DNA of 64,000 bases from contig CAWJYN010000003.1 in NCBI GenBank assembly GCA_963847145.1, positions 372,001 through 436,000 on the forward strand, written 5' to 3'. The notes beneath the pieces are model-generated. The model worked only from the letters and a program-made list of their open reading frames with translations, ran no database searches and was not told where the DNA came from. This document shows, in pieces, positions 35,697-44,821 of the stretch. Each line of letters begins with the position of its first letter. Position 1 is the stretch's first letter. The position numbers and the translations under genes are program-made. The DNA comes from JABFRJ01 sp963847145 (lineage in GTDB: Bacteria > Pseudomonadota > Alphaproteobacteria > Rhizobiales > Hyphomicrobiaceae).

Positions 35697-36095
35697 TTAC
35701 AGCGCTTTTGCCAGCAGCGCTTCGATAGAGGCTGGATTGGTATCGCCGGTCGAGCGGCCCACTTCTTTGTCGCCCTTGTAGACGATCAAAGTGCTCTGCT
35801 GCTGAACATTGAGCGCTTTGAGATCGGCCTTCTGGCTGTCAAAATCGATGTCGAATTTGACGAACGACTTGAACTTGGCAGTGTCGAGCAGCTTACCCAA
35901 GATTGGGGCCTGCGCTTTGCACGTCGGGCACCAGGGCGCGCCGACTTCGACGAGAACCGCCTTGCCGGCTTTCTGGGCATCGGCGAGGCCGCCCGCTGAA
36001 AACTTAGTGCCCTGGAGAGCCAAGGCTGGAAGTGCCACGAGGGCACCCAAGCCGAGCGCAACAGTCACAGCACCACGGCGTGAAATCATAGACAT
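35697..36095 (-). CDS. Periplasmic thioredoxin-fold protein
   Basis: The 132-residue protein has an N-terminal export signal that begins MSMISRRGAVTVALGLGALV, with a pair of arginines suggestive of Tat export. A thioredoxin domain follows, with active site APWCPTCKAQAPIL near residue 55. ATG 36095 follows GGGAGAG. It probably receives electrons from the CcdA-type protein encoded 75 bp downstream, so the pair would form a periplasmic reducing system. Confidence 0.88.
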   Translation of the reverse strand: MSMISRRGAVTVALGLGALVALPALALQGTKFSAGGLADAQKAGKAVLVEVGAPWCPTCKAQAPILGKLLDTAKFKSFVKFDIDFDSQKADLKALNVQQQSTLIVYKGDKEVGRSTGDTNPASIEALLAKAL

Positions 36096-36260
36096 GCTTC
36101 TCTCCCAAGAGCCGGTTTTAATTGCGCCGCAATGATGCCGGGCCTCAATGGCGACGATGGCTCGTGTAATAATCCGCAACCATCCCGAATGCCAATCAAT
36201 CGCAATCAACCGTTTGTGATCGGGGCACGCGCACCGTGCAGCGCAGTCGACCGCGCTGAT

Positions 36261-36695
36261 TTAACCATGCCGCAGCCGCGCTTTGAGTTCATCGGGAAAC
36301 CGGCCGAGGCGGTCTTCGCAGAGGACGGTATCCATGTACTCTTTCATTTCGATAATTTTGCCGTCGGCGATCCGGTAGTGCAGGCAGTAGTCGTTCTGGT
36401 AGGGGCGTCCGTCGACGGCAATCATGTCGCCCTTGGCCTCGACCACAACCCAATCGTCATCGGCGAGGAAGCGGAACGGTTTGGTCGGATTGCGGGCGCT
36501 CAACCTTGATTGCACATGGCCGAAGAACACATCGAGCACCTTGGCTTTTCCGCGTACAGTCTGTGACCAGGAGCTGGCGCCCATCACCTGCATCACCAGA
36601 TCGTCGTGGAGCGCATCGGTATAGGCCTTGCGGTCGCCGCGCCCGATGGCCTCGAAAATACTTTGCATCATGAGTTTGTTGCTGTTGGCGTTCAT
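36261..36695 (-). CDS. NTF2-like (SnoaL-type) protein
   Basis: The 144-residue cytoplasmic protein has the NTF2-like cone fold pattern: MMQSIFEAIGRGDRKAYTDALHDDLVMQVMG, then DYCLHYRIADGKIIEMKEYMDTVLCEDRLG. The family includes ketosteroid-isomerase-like enzymes and small-ligand binding proteins; no catalytic assignment is possible. ATG 36695 lies 16 bp after the stop of the ABC exporter gene, so the two are probably co-transcribed. Confidence 0.8.
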   Translation of the reverse strand: MNANSNKLMMQSIFEAIGRGDRKAYTDALHDDLVMQVMGASSWSQTVRGKAKVLDVFFGHVQSRLSARNPTKPFRFLADDDWVVVEAKGDMIAVDGRPYQNDYCLHYRIADGKIIEMKEYMDTVLCEDRLGRFPDELKARLRHG

Positions 36696-36711
36696 GTCGA
36701 TTGTCTCCAAG

Positions 36712-38589
36712 TTACTCCGCCGCTTCCTTGGCCAGGAACCCGCCGCTCTGCCGGGCCCACAGATCGGCATAGAGCCCACCGCGCCGCAGCAATTCATCGT
36801 GGCTGCCGGTTTCGACGACGCGGCCCTTGTCCATGATGATCAAGCGGTCCATGGCTGCGATCGTCGACAAGCGGTGGGCGATGGCGATCACCGTTTTGCC
36901 CTTCATGAGATTGTCGAGCTGATCCTGGATCGCGGCTTCCACCTCGCTATCCAAAGCGCTGGTTGCTTCGTCTAGAATGAGGATCGGCGCGTCTTTCAAG
37001 AGCACCCGCGCGATCGCTATGCGCTGCCGCTGGCCGCCTGACAGCTTGACACCGCGCTCGCCCACGTGCGCTGCGTAGCCCTTACGGCCCTTGCCGTCTT
37101 CGAGGCCGTGCACGAACTCGTCCGCTTGCGCACGCTTGGCTGCGGCAATCATCGCCGCCTCGCCCGCATCAGGGCGACCATAGAGAATGTTGTCGGACAC
37201 GGAGCGATGCAGCAGCGAGGTATCCTGCGTCACCATGCCGATGGCCGAGCGCAGACTATCTTGCCGGACCACTGCGATGTTCTGGCCGTCGATCAGAATG
37301 CGGCCGCCTTCCAGGTCGTAAAACCGCAGCAGCAGATTGACAAGTGTCGACTTGCCCGCGCCCGAACGCCCAACCAGCCCGACTTTCTCGCCAGGTTTAA
37401 TGGTGAGCGAGAGATCGTTGATCACCCGGAATGGATCAGCGCCCGGCACGCCCCGCACTTTACCATAATCGAAGCGGATGGCGTCGAAACGGATTTCGCC
37501 CTTGGAAGCCACAAGCGGCTTGGCATCCGGCACATCGAGTACCGACTGCGCGCGGCTGATCGTCTCCATGCCTTCTTGCACGGTGCCGACGTTTTCGAAA
37601 ATGCCAGCCACCACCCAGAAGATCCACCCTGACATGGCGACCAGCCGCAGGATCAACCCGGTTACCACGGCGATAGCACCCAACGAGACTTCGCCGCGCG
37701 TCCACAACCAAATTGCCAGGCCTGTTGCTGTCACCATCAACACGCCGTTGAGCGCGAAGATGACCAGCTCCATCGTAGTCAGATTGCGGCTTGAGGCGGC
37801 CCACTTGGTCATCTGCTCCTGCAGCGCCGCCTGCGCGTAGGCATCCTCGCGGCTGGTGTGGGAGAACAACTTGACGGTTGAGATGTTGGTGTAGCTATCG
37901 ACGATGCGCCCGACCAGCATCGAGCGCGCTTCGGCCGCTTCCGTCGACAATGTCTGAATGCGCGGCACGAAGTGGCGGAGCGCGATCACGTACGCCGCCA
38001 TCCAGGCTAGCAACGGCAGCGTCAGCCGCCAGTCGGCCGCGGCAAACAAAAACAACGTGCCGAGAAAATGCACGGCCGCGTACCAAAGACTGTCGATGAG
38101 GTTGAGCGCGCTCTCGCGCATGGCCTGGGCGTTCTGCATGATCTTGTTGGCGACGCGGCCGGCAAAATCGTTCTGGAAGAAGCCGAGGCTTTGGCGCAGC
38201 ACGTAGCGATGCGTATCCCAGCGGATCCGTGTCGTCAGTGGCGGGCTGATCATCTGGTTCTTGATCAGGTCATGCACCGTCGAGACCACAGGGCGGATCA
38301 GCAAGGCGACAACGGCCATGCCGATCAGCTGCCACTTGTGATCCGACAGAAACGTTTCCGGCGTCGTGGCCGTGCGCATCTGATCTACGAGGCTGCCGAC
38401 GTAGGCGCCAAGCCAGACTTCGATCAGGGACCCTGCGCCGCCGACCACCAACAGCAGCGCAAACACCGGCCACACCGGCTCCAGAAAGTGCCGGTAGTAG
38501 GCCAGCAATGTGCCGGGCGGCTTTGATGGCTCCGCGTCGCGGAAGACCGGGATCCGCGTCTCAAACCAGCGGTAGATGTCCGTCAACAT
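36712..38589 (-). CDS. ABC exporter, fused permease-ATPase
   Basis: The 625-residue half-transporter has six membrane segments (about residues 40-330) followed by a nucleotide-binding domain (about 365-610). The latter has Walker A GRSGAGKST, Q loop VTQDTSLLHRSV, signature LSGGQRQR, Walker B LILDEATSALD and H loop IAHRLST. Such MsbA-like proteins form homodimers that export lipids, peptides or drugs. ATG 38589 (MLTDIYRWF) is the likely start; the frame runs further upstream without conserved features. The substrate is unknown. Confidence 0.93.
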   Translation of the reverse strand: MLTDIYRWFETRIPVFRDAEPSKPPGTLLAYYRHFLEPVWPVFALLLVVGGAGSLIEVWLGAYVGSLVDQMRTATTPETFLSDHKWQLIGMAVVALLIRPVVSTVHDLIKNQMISPPLTTRIRWDTHRYVLRQSLGFFQNDFAGRVANKIMQNAQAMRESALNLIDSLWYAAVHFLGTLFLFAAADWRLTLPLLAWMAAYVIALRHFVPRIQTLSTEAAEARSMLVGRIVDSYTNISTVKLFSHTSREDAYAQAALQEQMTKWAASSRNLTTMELVIFALNGVLMVTATGLAIWLWTRGEVSLGAIAVVTGLILRLVAMSGWIFWVVAGIFENVGTVQEGMETISRAQSVLDVPDAKPLVASKGEIRFDAIRFDYGKVRGVPGADPFRVINDLSLTIKPGEKVGLVGRSGAGKSTLVNLLLRFYDLEGGRILIDGQNIAVVRQDSLRSAIGMVTQDTSLLHRSVSDNILYGRPDAGEAAMIAAAKRAQADEFVHGLEDGKGRKGYAAHVGERGVKLSGGQRQRIAIARVLLKDAPILILDEATSALDSEVEAAIQDQLDNLMKGKTVIAIAHRLSTIAAMDRLIIMDKGRVVETGSHDELLRRGGLYADLWARQSGGFLAKEAAE

Positions 38590-38820
38590 GCAACAATGCC
38601 CAAACTGAAATGCGCGGCCGAGCGATCCCTGAGACCGCTGCCGCGCTGAGTGTCTAAAGGTACGACGCCAGCGTGCCCCGGTGCAACCAGGCGGGCGCAA
38701 CCAGCCCGGCTGCGGTCTGCGCACAGGCAGAACCAGAATTCACCGCGGACGCAAACCCGCCACACTGTTACCGCCCCTTAGCGCACACGTCACCACATTC
38801 CGCCGTCATAGGAGAGCAGC

Positions 38821-39297
38821 ATGAAACGCTTGAATGCAGTGGCCAGCGCGTTCTCGATCATCGCAGCCGTCGCAACCGTCACCACAGCTGCCGAAGCAAA
38901 GGTCACCGTTGGCACGCTCAACTGCACCAGTCCCGGCGGCATCGGCCTGATTCTCGGATCGAAGAAATCCTACGCTTGCCGGTTTACGCCCAACGATGGC
39001 CGCGCCTCTGAATACTATCGCGGCTCGATCACCAACATTGGTCTCGACGTCGGCATCACCGGCAAAACAATTCTGGTCTGGGCGGTTGCTGCCTCGTCGA
39101 GCGATGCGCGCCGGCCGGGCGTGCTCTCGGGCAACTACGCGGGCGTCGCTGTCGATGGATCGATCGGCATCGGCGGCGGTGGCAAAGCGCTGGTTGGTGG
39201 CTGGCGCAATTCCGTCACGCTGCAACCGCTCAGTGCCCAGGCGCAGTCGGGCCTCAATCTTGCTATTGGCGTGTCTGGATTGAAGTTGAGGCAATAG
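38821..39297 (+). CDS. DUF992 exported protein
   Basis: The 158-residue protein has a signal peptide (about residues 1-25, ending AAEA) and a DUF992 domain: GTLNCTSPGGIGLILGSKKSYACRF, GSITNIGLDVGITG and VLSGNYAGVAVDGSIGIGGGGKALVGG. The two cysteines probably form a disulfide. DUF992 proteins are common secreted proteins of unknown role in Hyphomicrobiales. GGAG precedes the ATG. It converges on murB, which ends the cell-wall cluster. Confidence 0.9.
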   Translation: MKRLNAVASAFSIIAAVATVTTAAEAKVTVGTLNCTSPGGIGLILGSKKSYACRFTPNDGRASEYYRGSITNIGLDVGITGKTILVWAVAASSSDARRPGVLSGNYAGVAVDGSIGIGGGGKALVGGWRNSVTLQPLSAQAQSGLNLAIGVSGLKLRQ

Positions 39298-39341
39298 AAA
39301 CTCGACTGGCACTGTCATGCCGTGCGCGCTCGGGAGGACAG

Positions 39342-40301
39342 CTAACCGGTGGCGGCCAACGCCTCACCTATGGCGCGGCCTGGCAACGGCTCACCGAGGC
39401 GGATGATTTCCCATTCGAGGTGGACGCCCGACTGCGCTTTGACGCGTAAGCGCACGGTCTCGCCGAGCCGTTCGATGTCTTCGCCGGTCGCGCTTTGATC
39501 GTTGATCAGGAAGTTGCAGTGCATTTCGGAGACCTTGGCGCCGCCCACGCGGAACCCACGGCAGCCCGCCGCATCGATCAGCTTCCACGAGCTATTGCCC
39601 GGCGGGTTCTTGAACGTCGAGCCGCCGGTGCGTTCTTTGATGGGCTGGTTCGCCTCGCGATAGTCGGCCACTTCCTGCATCTGCTTCTGGATTTCCGAGG
39701 GATCGCCGGGTGTGCCTTGGTAGGTCGCCTCGGTGAAAATCCAATCAGCGGGAACGCCACAGTGGCGGTAGGTGAACTTCATATCGGCGAGCGACAGCAC
39801 ATGAATATTGCCGGCGCGATCCACCGCGCGCGCGCCAATCAGGCAATCCTTCGTCTCGGTTCCATGCGCGCCCGCGTTCATGCGCAGCGCACCGCCGATC
39901 GACCCGGGAATACCGCGATAAAACGCCAGCCCGGCGATGCCTGCATCGCCTGCCGCCCGCGCCACCTTCACATCCGGCACCATCGTGCCCGCCCGCACCT
40001 TGTGCCCTGGTTCAACAACAACCTCGCCAAAGCCACGTCCCAGCCGGATCACGATCCCCTTCACGCCACCATCCCGCACCAGCAGGTTCGAACCGAGCCC
40101 CACGACGAACACCGGCAACTCTTTAGGCGCCTGCCTAAGGAAATACGCGAGGTCCGCCTCATCCTGCGGCGTGAACAAGACCTGCGCCGGCCCACCCGCC
40201 CGAAACCACGTGATATCGGCCATTGACGCGTTGGGTATCAACCGTCCCCGCAACTCCGGCATGGCAGACTTCAGATCAGGCGTGATGTCAGCGAAGGTCA
40301 T
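39342..40301 (-). CDS. murB: UDP-N-acetylenolpyruvoylglucosamine reductase MurB
   Basis: MurB is a cytoplasmic FAD enzyme that reduces UDP-GlcNAc-enolpyruvate to UDP-MurNAc with NADPH. The 319-residue protein has the FAD-binding VVGLGSNLLVRDGG near residue 70, YRGIPGSIGGALRMNAGAHG near 130, and the catalytic-serine segment GGSTFKNP near 230. ATG 40301 is the likely start; a 12-residue upstream extension is possible. It is the last gene of the dcw cluster here. ddl, ftsQ, ftsA and ftsZ, which follow in typical relatives, are absent. Confidence 0.96.
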   Translation of the reverse strand: MTFADITPDLKSAMPELRGRLIPNASMADITWFRAGGPAQVLFTPQDEADLAYFLRQAPKELPVFVVGLGSNLLVRDGGVKGIVIRLGRGFGEVVVEPGHKVRAGTMVPDVKVARAAGDAGIAGLAFYRGIPGSIGGALRMNAGAHGTETKDCLIGARAVDRAGNIHVLSLADMKFTYRHCGVPADWIFTEATYQGTPGDPSEIQKQMQEVADYREANQPIKERTGGSTFKNPPGNSSWKLIDAAGCRGFRVGGAKVSEMHCNFLINDQSATGEDIERLGETVRLRVKAQSGVHLEWEIIRLGEPLPGRAIGEALAATG

Positions 40302-40331
40302 CTCGTTGTTCCCAAGGCATTCCAATTTTTT

Positions 40332-40416
40332 CGTCATCCCGGCGAAGGCCGGGCCCCATGGCTGGCATCTGTATATCTCAGATTTGTCGTGGGTGCCGGC
40401 CTACGCCGGCATGACG
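40332..40416. repeat. Inverted repeat element, CGTCATCCCGGC family, copy 2
   Basis: An 85-bp palindrome with arms starting CGTCATCCCGGCGAAGGCCG and ending GCCGGCATGACG, between murC and murB. Related to the elements at 21495-21648 and 59018-59160. It could form a stable mRNA hairpin between the two mur genes. Confidence 0.85.
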
Positions 40417-40473
40417 ATGAGGGGAGATCGGGTCTTATAGCCGAAGCTCGAATTCGCCAAGGATTCGCAGAAC

Positions 40474-41901
40474 TCACTTCGCAATCCCGGTCGTCAGCCA
40501 GTTGGGCAGCGCATGCGCCCAGTCGGTGCTGTGTCCGGCGCCGAAGCACAGCACCGTATCGCCTGACCGCGCGATCTCTTTCACGGCAGCAGCCAGCTGC
40601 TGGGGCACATCAACGGCGCGCACCTGGCGATGGCCCGTCCGAGCAATCGCCTGCGCCAATGCCTGATGCGAGATGCCCTCGATGGGCGCCTCGCCGGCTG
40701 TATAGAGCGGGCCGATGATCACCAAATCTGCATCTTTGAACGCGCCGGCAAACTCGTCGAACAAGTCGCGCAGGCGCGTGTAGCGGTGCGGTTCGCAGAT
40801 CGCGATCACTTTCGTCCGCGGCCGCGCGCCAGCCTTCGCTGCCGCCAGCACCGCGCGGATCTCAACCGGATGATGCCCATAGTCGTCGAAGAACTCGACA
40901 TCGTTCCAAATGCCCGTCGGTTGATAGCGGCGCTTCACACCGGCAAACGCGGCGAGCCCCGCTTTGATCTGCGCGTCGCTCAACCCGATTTCGCTCGCGA
41001 CAGCAAACGCCGCCAGCGCATTCAGCGCGTTGTGCTCGCCCGGCACCGGCACTTCGAAGCGCTCAATACGCCGCGCCCCACCCGTCACGCGGGGCCCAAG
41101 TTCCGCGTCAAACATCGTCATGCGGCCAGCCACCTTCGCCGAGAGCAAGCGTAAATCCGCATCCTCGCTGCGGCCATACGTCAGCAAGCGGCGGCCATCC
41201 GTCCGCAAGCCCATTTTGTCGATCATCGCGCGCGCCACCGGATGGTCGACGCACGCCACCGCCAGCCCATAGAACGGAATCTGCCTGAAGAACCGCTCGA
41301 ACTCGCGATGCATGTTCTCGACCGTGCCGAAGTAATCGAGATGCTCCGGATCGATGTTGGTCACCACGCCGATCTCGGTCGGCAACGCGACGAACGTGCC
41401 ATCGCTTTCGTCAGCTTCCACCACCATCCAGCGGCCTTTGCCCAACCGCGCATTGGTGCCCCAATTGAGTACGATGCCGCCGGTGATCACCGTCGGATCC
41501 GTTCCGCCGTGTGTTAGCAGATGCGCGATCAGCGATGTGGTCGTTGTCTTGCCGTGCGTGCCGGTTACCGACACCGTCGAATAGAGCCGCATGGTCTCGG
41601 ATAGAATTTCCGCGCGCCGCAGGATGCGCAGGCCTTTGGCGCGCGCCGCATCCAGTTCAGGATTGCCCGCCTTCACTGCGGTTGAAATCACCACGAGCTC
41701 AGCGCCGATCAGGTTCACCGCCGCGTGCCCGATATACACGCGCATGCCCAGCCCACGCAGGCGCTGCACATTGGCGCCATCGCTCTTGTCGCTACCCTGC
41801 ACGGTATAGCCGCGCGCATGCAGCACCTCCGCAATCGCACTCATCCCAATCCCGCCGATCCCGACGATATGAATGGGTCCCAACTGTTCCGGCATGCGCA
41901 T
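40474..41901 (-). CDS. murC: UDP-N-acetylmuramate-L-alanine ligase MurC
   Basis: MurC adds L-alanine to UDP-MurNAc using ATP. The 475-residue cytoplasmic ligase has IHIVGIGGIGMSAIAEVLHARG at the N-terminus, P-loop VTGTHGKTTTTSL near residue 115, and DYGHHPVEIRAVL in the third domain. ATG 41901 or a second ATG six bases later is the start; upstream residues are unrelated. A 16-bp hairpin lies just upstream in its leader and a palindromic repeat separates it from murG, so it may have its own transcription start. Confidence 0.96.
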   Translation of the reverse strand: MRMPEQLGPIHIVGIGGIGMSAIAEVLHARGYTVQGSDKSDGANVQRLRGLGMRVYIGHAAVNLIGAELVVISTAVKAGNPELDAARAKGLRILRRAEILSETMRLYSTVSVTGTHGKTTTTSLIAHLLTHGGTDPTVITGGIVLNWGTNARLGKGRWMVVEADESDGTFVALPTEIGVVTNIDPEHLDYFGTVENMHREFERFFRQIPFYGLAVACVDHPVARAMIDKMGLRTDGRRLLTYGRSEDADLRLLSAKVAGRMTMFDAELGPRVTGGARRIERFEVPVPGEHNALNALAAFAVASEIGLSDAQIKAGLAAFAGVKRRYQPTGIWNDVEFFDDYGHHPVEIRAVLAAAKAGARPRTKVIAICEPHRYTRLRDLFDEFAGAFKDADLVIIGPLYTAGEAPIEGISHQALAQAIARTGHRQVRAVDVPQQLAAAVKEIARSGDTVLCFGAGHSTDWAHALPNWLTTGIAK

Positions 41902-41921
41902 GGGAAAGATCCGAAGGAATC

Positions 41922-41957
41922 CCCTCTCCCCATGCGTCTTCACGCATGGGGAGAGGG
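41922..41957. repeat. Hairpin repeat, CCCTCTCCCC/GGGGAGAGGG family, copy 1
   Basis: A perfect 16-bp stem with loop CTTC, 21 bp upstream of the murC start on the minus strand. A related hairpin is at 59310-59338 and a degenerate one near 58850-58885. It is part of a dispersed family rather than a gene-specific terminator, but it could influence murC translation. Confidence 0.8.
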
Positions 41958-41989
41958 TTAGGTGAAGGGCAGCAACAGACACAAACACC

Positions 41990-42085
41990 GTAGGTTGAGT
42001 TGGACGCGTTTCAGCGTCGCAACCCAACATCGTCTTGCGACGAAGTGTTGGGTTACGCAGCAGAAGTGCTGCTAACCCAACCTAC
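41990..42085. repeat. Dispersed palindromic repeat, GTAGGTTGGGTT family, copy 2
   Basis: A 96-bp element with outer arms GTAGGTTGAGTT and AACCCAACCTAC and inner arms GCAACCCAACA and TGTTGGGTTACGC. It is similar in length and layout to 19394-19485. It sits between murG and murC inside the dcw cluster. Confidence 0.85.
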
Positions 42086-42123
42086 ACTTTCTTCCCGTGT
42101 GCGCAGAACGGGGAGGGGACTCG

Positions 42124-43257
42124 CTAGACCGACGCCGGCGTCCAGCGGCCCATGAGTTCCTCCACAAGATTGGCCAGCAGCACAACCGCGTTCGGACGCC
42201 CGGAGACACGTGCCGCCGAAGCCATTACCGACAACCGGTTCGGATCATCGAGTAGTTGCCCGATCTCCGTCGCCATCCGGTCGACGGTCAAATCCTGTTG
42301 CTCAATGGCCAGCGCGCCGCCTGCGGACGCGAGCCGCTGCGCGTTGTTGAGCTGGTCGTTATCGAGCGCGTGTGGCAACGGCACCAGAATGGCTGGGCGC
42401 CCCATGACTGTCAGCTCCGACACGGTCGAGGCGCCTGCGCGGCCTATGACCAGGTGTGCCTTCGCCATCGCTTCCGGGAGGTTCAGGAAAAACGGTGCGA
42501 CCGTCGCCTCGATGCCGCTGACTGCGTACGCCGCGCTCACCCGCGCCACGTCTTCGTCGCGCGCTTGCTGGACCACACGCAGCGCAGCCCGCGCCTCTGC
42601 CGGATAGGTCGCTAGCGCTGCTGGAATAGTGTCTGAGAAAAACCGCGCGCCCTGGCTGCCACCAAACACCAGCAACTGAAACGGACCCGCTGTCCCTGGC
42701 GCCACATAAGGCTGACGCGCCCATTCGAGCACCACATCGCGTACCGGATTGCCGGTAAACCGCGTCTTCGCCGCCGTGCCGACATCGATGCCTTTGACAC
42801 CGTGGAAAGACGTGGCAATTGCCGTCACCCGCCGCGACAGGAATTTGTTGGCGCGTCCCAGAACTGCGTTTTGCTCATGGATCGCTGTCGGAATGCCCTT
42901 CATGCGCGCGGCCAGCATCGGTGGCAGGCTCGGGTAGCCACCAAATCCGATCACCGCTTTCGGTGCCACTTCCGCCATCACCTGCCGGGCTTTGGCCACG
43001 CCGCGTGCGAGTGCTGTGCCGGTGCGCGCCATGGCAATCGGCGACCGCCCACGGATCGTATCGGACGGCACCTGGAACACATTGCGCGCCGGGAAATCGC
43101 TGCCATAGCGATCACCACGCATGTCGGTGATCAGATCGACGATGATGTCGCGCCGCTTTAATTCCTGCGCCAGCGCCAGCGCCGGGAACAGATGTCCGCC
43201 CGTGCCGCCCGCCGCCAGCATCACACCGCCCGTCGCTTTGTCCGCAGCCCCGCTCAC
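42124..43257 (-). CDS. murG: MurG, UDP-GlcNAc transferase to lipid I
   Basis: MurG is a peripheral inner-membrane glycosyltransferase that adds GlcNAc to lipid I to make lipid II. The 377-residue protein has GGTGGHLFPALALAQEL near residue 17, IHEQNAVLGRANKFLS near 125 and VIGRAGASTVSEL near 270. Its ATG overlaps the murD stop by 4 bp (ATGA), so murD and murG are translationally coupled. In typical alphaproteobacteria ftsW lies between them; here there is no space for it. Confidence 0.97.
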   Translation of the reverse strand: MSGAADKATGGVMLAAGGTGGHLFPALALAQELKRRDIIVDLITDMRGDRYGSDFPARNVFQVPSDTIRGRSPIAMARTGTALARGVAKARQVMAEVAPKAVIGFGGYPSLPPMLAARMKGIPTAIHEQNAVLGRANKFLSRRVTAIATSFHGVKGIDVGTAAKTRFTGNPVRDVVLEWARQPYVAPGTAGPFQLLVFGGSQGARFFSDTIPAALATYPAEARAALRVVQQARDEDVARVSAAYAVSGIEATVAPFFLNLPEAMAKAHLVIGRAGASTVSELTVMGRPAILVPLPHALDNDQLNNAQRLASAGGALAIEQQDLTVDRMATEIGQLLDDPNRLSVMASAARVSGRPNAVVLLANLVEELMGRWTPASV

Positions 43258-44693
43258 GCAATCCTCTTTTTCTGGAAGCCGGGCAGCGCTTCCGCCAGCG
43301 CCCGGAAATGATCACCGCGATGTTCGAAACTCTTATACTGGTCGTAAGACGCACACGCTGGCGATAGCAAGATCACCGGCTCGTCGGCTGTGGACAGCGC
43401 TGCGTCGCGTACTGCTGCGGAAAGCGCCGCTTCCAACGTGCCAGACACTTCATACGCTACTTTGCCGTCCAGCGTCCGCGCGAATTCAGGCGCGCACTGG
43501 CCGACAAGATACGCCTTTGCGACACGGCCGAAGTAGGGCGTAAGGCCTTCAATGCCGCCTTCTTTAGGCACGCCACCTGCAATCCAGTAGATCGCTTCGT
43601 CAATACTCGCCAGCGCCTTTTCGGTACTGTCCGCGTTCGTGCCCTTGCTGTCGTTGATGACCGTCGTTCGCCCCACTTGCCCCAACGGCTCCATGCGATG
43701 CGCAAGCCCGGGAAACGATGCGAAGCCTTTGAATATCGTCGCTTGGTCAAAACCGAGCGAGAGGCAAACACCCAATGCCGCAGCTGCATTCTGACCGTTG
43801 TGCGCGCCTCGCAACGACGCCATTGCCGAAAAATCAAACAACGGTTCCTCCTGTTCGCTGAGGTACAGTGCACCGTTCCGGAAAACGAAGTCGGCCCAAT
43901 TTGCGCCCGCCGCCGAGATCAATACGGTCGTTTGGAGTGTACCGTGTGTGGAGACGTAGTCACGGCCGAGGACATTCTCGAAGACGCTGTGGCTTGCCTC
44001 GTCGTCGACGCCAATGACGGCTATATGGGCACCGGCAATAAGTTTCTCTTTCACCGCCGCATACTCCGCCATCGTTCCATGCCGGTCCAGATGATCGGGT
44101 GTGATGTTGAGCAACACACCCACCGTCGGCTTCAGACTTGGCGTCAGATCAATCTGAAACGAACTCATCTCGATGACGAAATACCGGTCAGCCGCCGGCG
44201 GCTCCAGCGCCAGCACGCCGACGCCAATGTTGCCGCCCATCTGCACGTCTTTGCCGGCAGACTTCAGCACATGCGCAATCAACGCCGTCGTCGTCGACTT
44301 GCCGTTGGTGCCGGTAATGGCGACCACCGGGCACGAAGGGCACGACTTCGCGCGTTCGCGGAAAAACAACTCGATATCGCCGATGATCTCGACGCCGTTT
44401 GGCCGCTGCGCGGAGCTGGCACCTTTCGCCCGCTCCACTGTCCAGTGCGGCACGGGATGCGTTAGCGGCACGCCCGGCGCCAGCACCAGCGCGGCAAACT
44501 GAGACCAATCAACAGTCTTCAAATCCACCAGTGGCAACCCGGCATCAACCGCAGCCGCACGCCCTGCCTCGCCATCGTCCCAACACGCCACCTCCGCGCC
44601 GCCAGCCAGCAATGCCTGCGCCGACACGATCCCCGATCGCGCCAGCCCAAACACAGCGACTTTTCTGCCAGCAAATGTGGTGATCGGGATCAT
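43254..44693 (-). CDS. murD: UDP-MurNAc-L-alanine:D-glutamate ligase MurD
   Basis: MurD adds D-glutamate to UDP-MurNAc-L-Ala. The 479-residue cytoplasmic ligase has an N-terminal Rossmann segment (KVAVFGLARSGIVSAQALLAGGAEV), P-loop VAITGTNGKSTTTAL near residue 128 and the C-terminal VILLSPACASYDQYKSFEHRGDHF signature. ATG 44693 is preferred; upstream residues overlap an inverted-repeat element. It overlaps murG by 4 bp. Confidence 0.97.
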   Translation of the reverse strand: MIPITTFAGRKVAVFGLARSGIVSAQALLAGGAEVACWDDGEAGRAAAVDAGLPLVDLKTVDWSQFAALVLAPGVPLTHPVPHWTVERAKGASSAQRPNGVEIIGDIELFFRERAKSCPSCPVVAITGTNGKSTTTALIAHVLKSAGKDVQMGGNIGVGVLALEPPAADRYFVIEMSSFQIDLTPSLKPTVGVLLNITPDHLDRHGTMAEYAAVKEKLIAGAHIAVIGVDDEASHSVFENVLGRDYVSTHGTLQTTVLISAAGANWADFVFRNGALYLSEQEEPLFDFSAMASLRGAHNGQNAAAALGVCLSLGFDQATIFKGFASFPGLAHRMEPLGQVGRTTVINDSKGTNADSTEKALASIDEAIYWIAGGVPKEGGIEGLTPYFGRVAKAYLVGQCAPEFARTLDGKVAYEVSGTLEAALSAAVRDAALSTADEPVILLSPACASYDQYKSFEHRGDHFRALAEALPGFQKKRIA

Positions 44694-44724
44694 GGTGCTG
44701 CCCAGAGCGTGCGTAGGGGCGTGC

Positions 44725-44806
44725 GTGGGGACAGGCACCTCAACGGCGCACGCCGACGGCAGTTCGTTGGCGGCAATTCAGCGCGCCGTTCAGGTGCCTG
44801 TCCCCA
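44725..44806. repeat. Inverted repeat between mraY and murD
   Basis: Arms GTGGGGACAGGCACCT (44725-44740) and AGGTGCCTGTCCCC (44793-44806), extended by imperfect pairing of CAACGGCGCAC with GCGCGCCGTTC, enclose about 50 bp. Only this copy is seen in the window, but its form is that of a dispersed palindromic element. Confidence 0.8.
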
Positions 44807-44821
44807 TCTCAACCTCATCAT

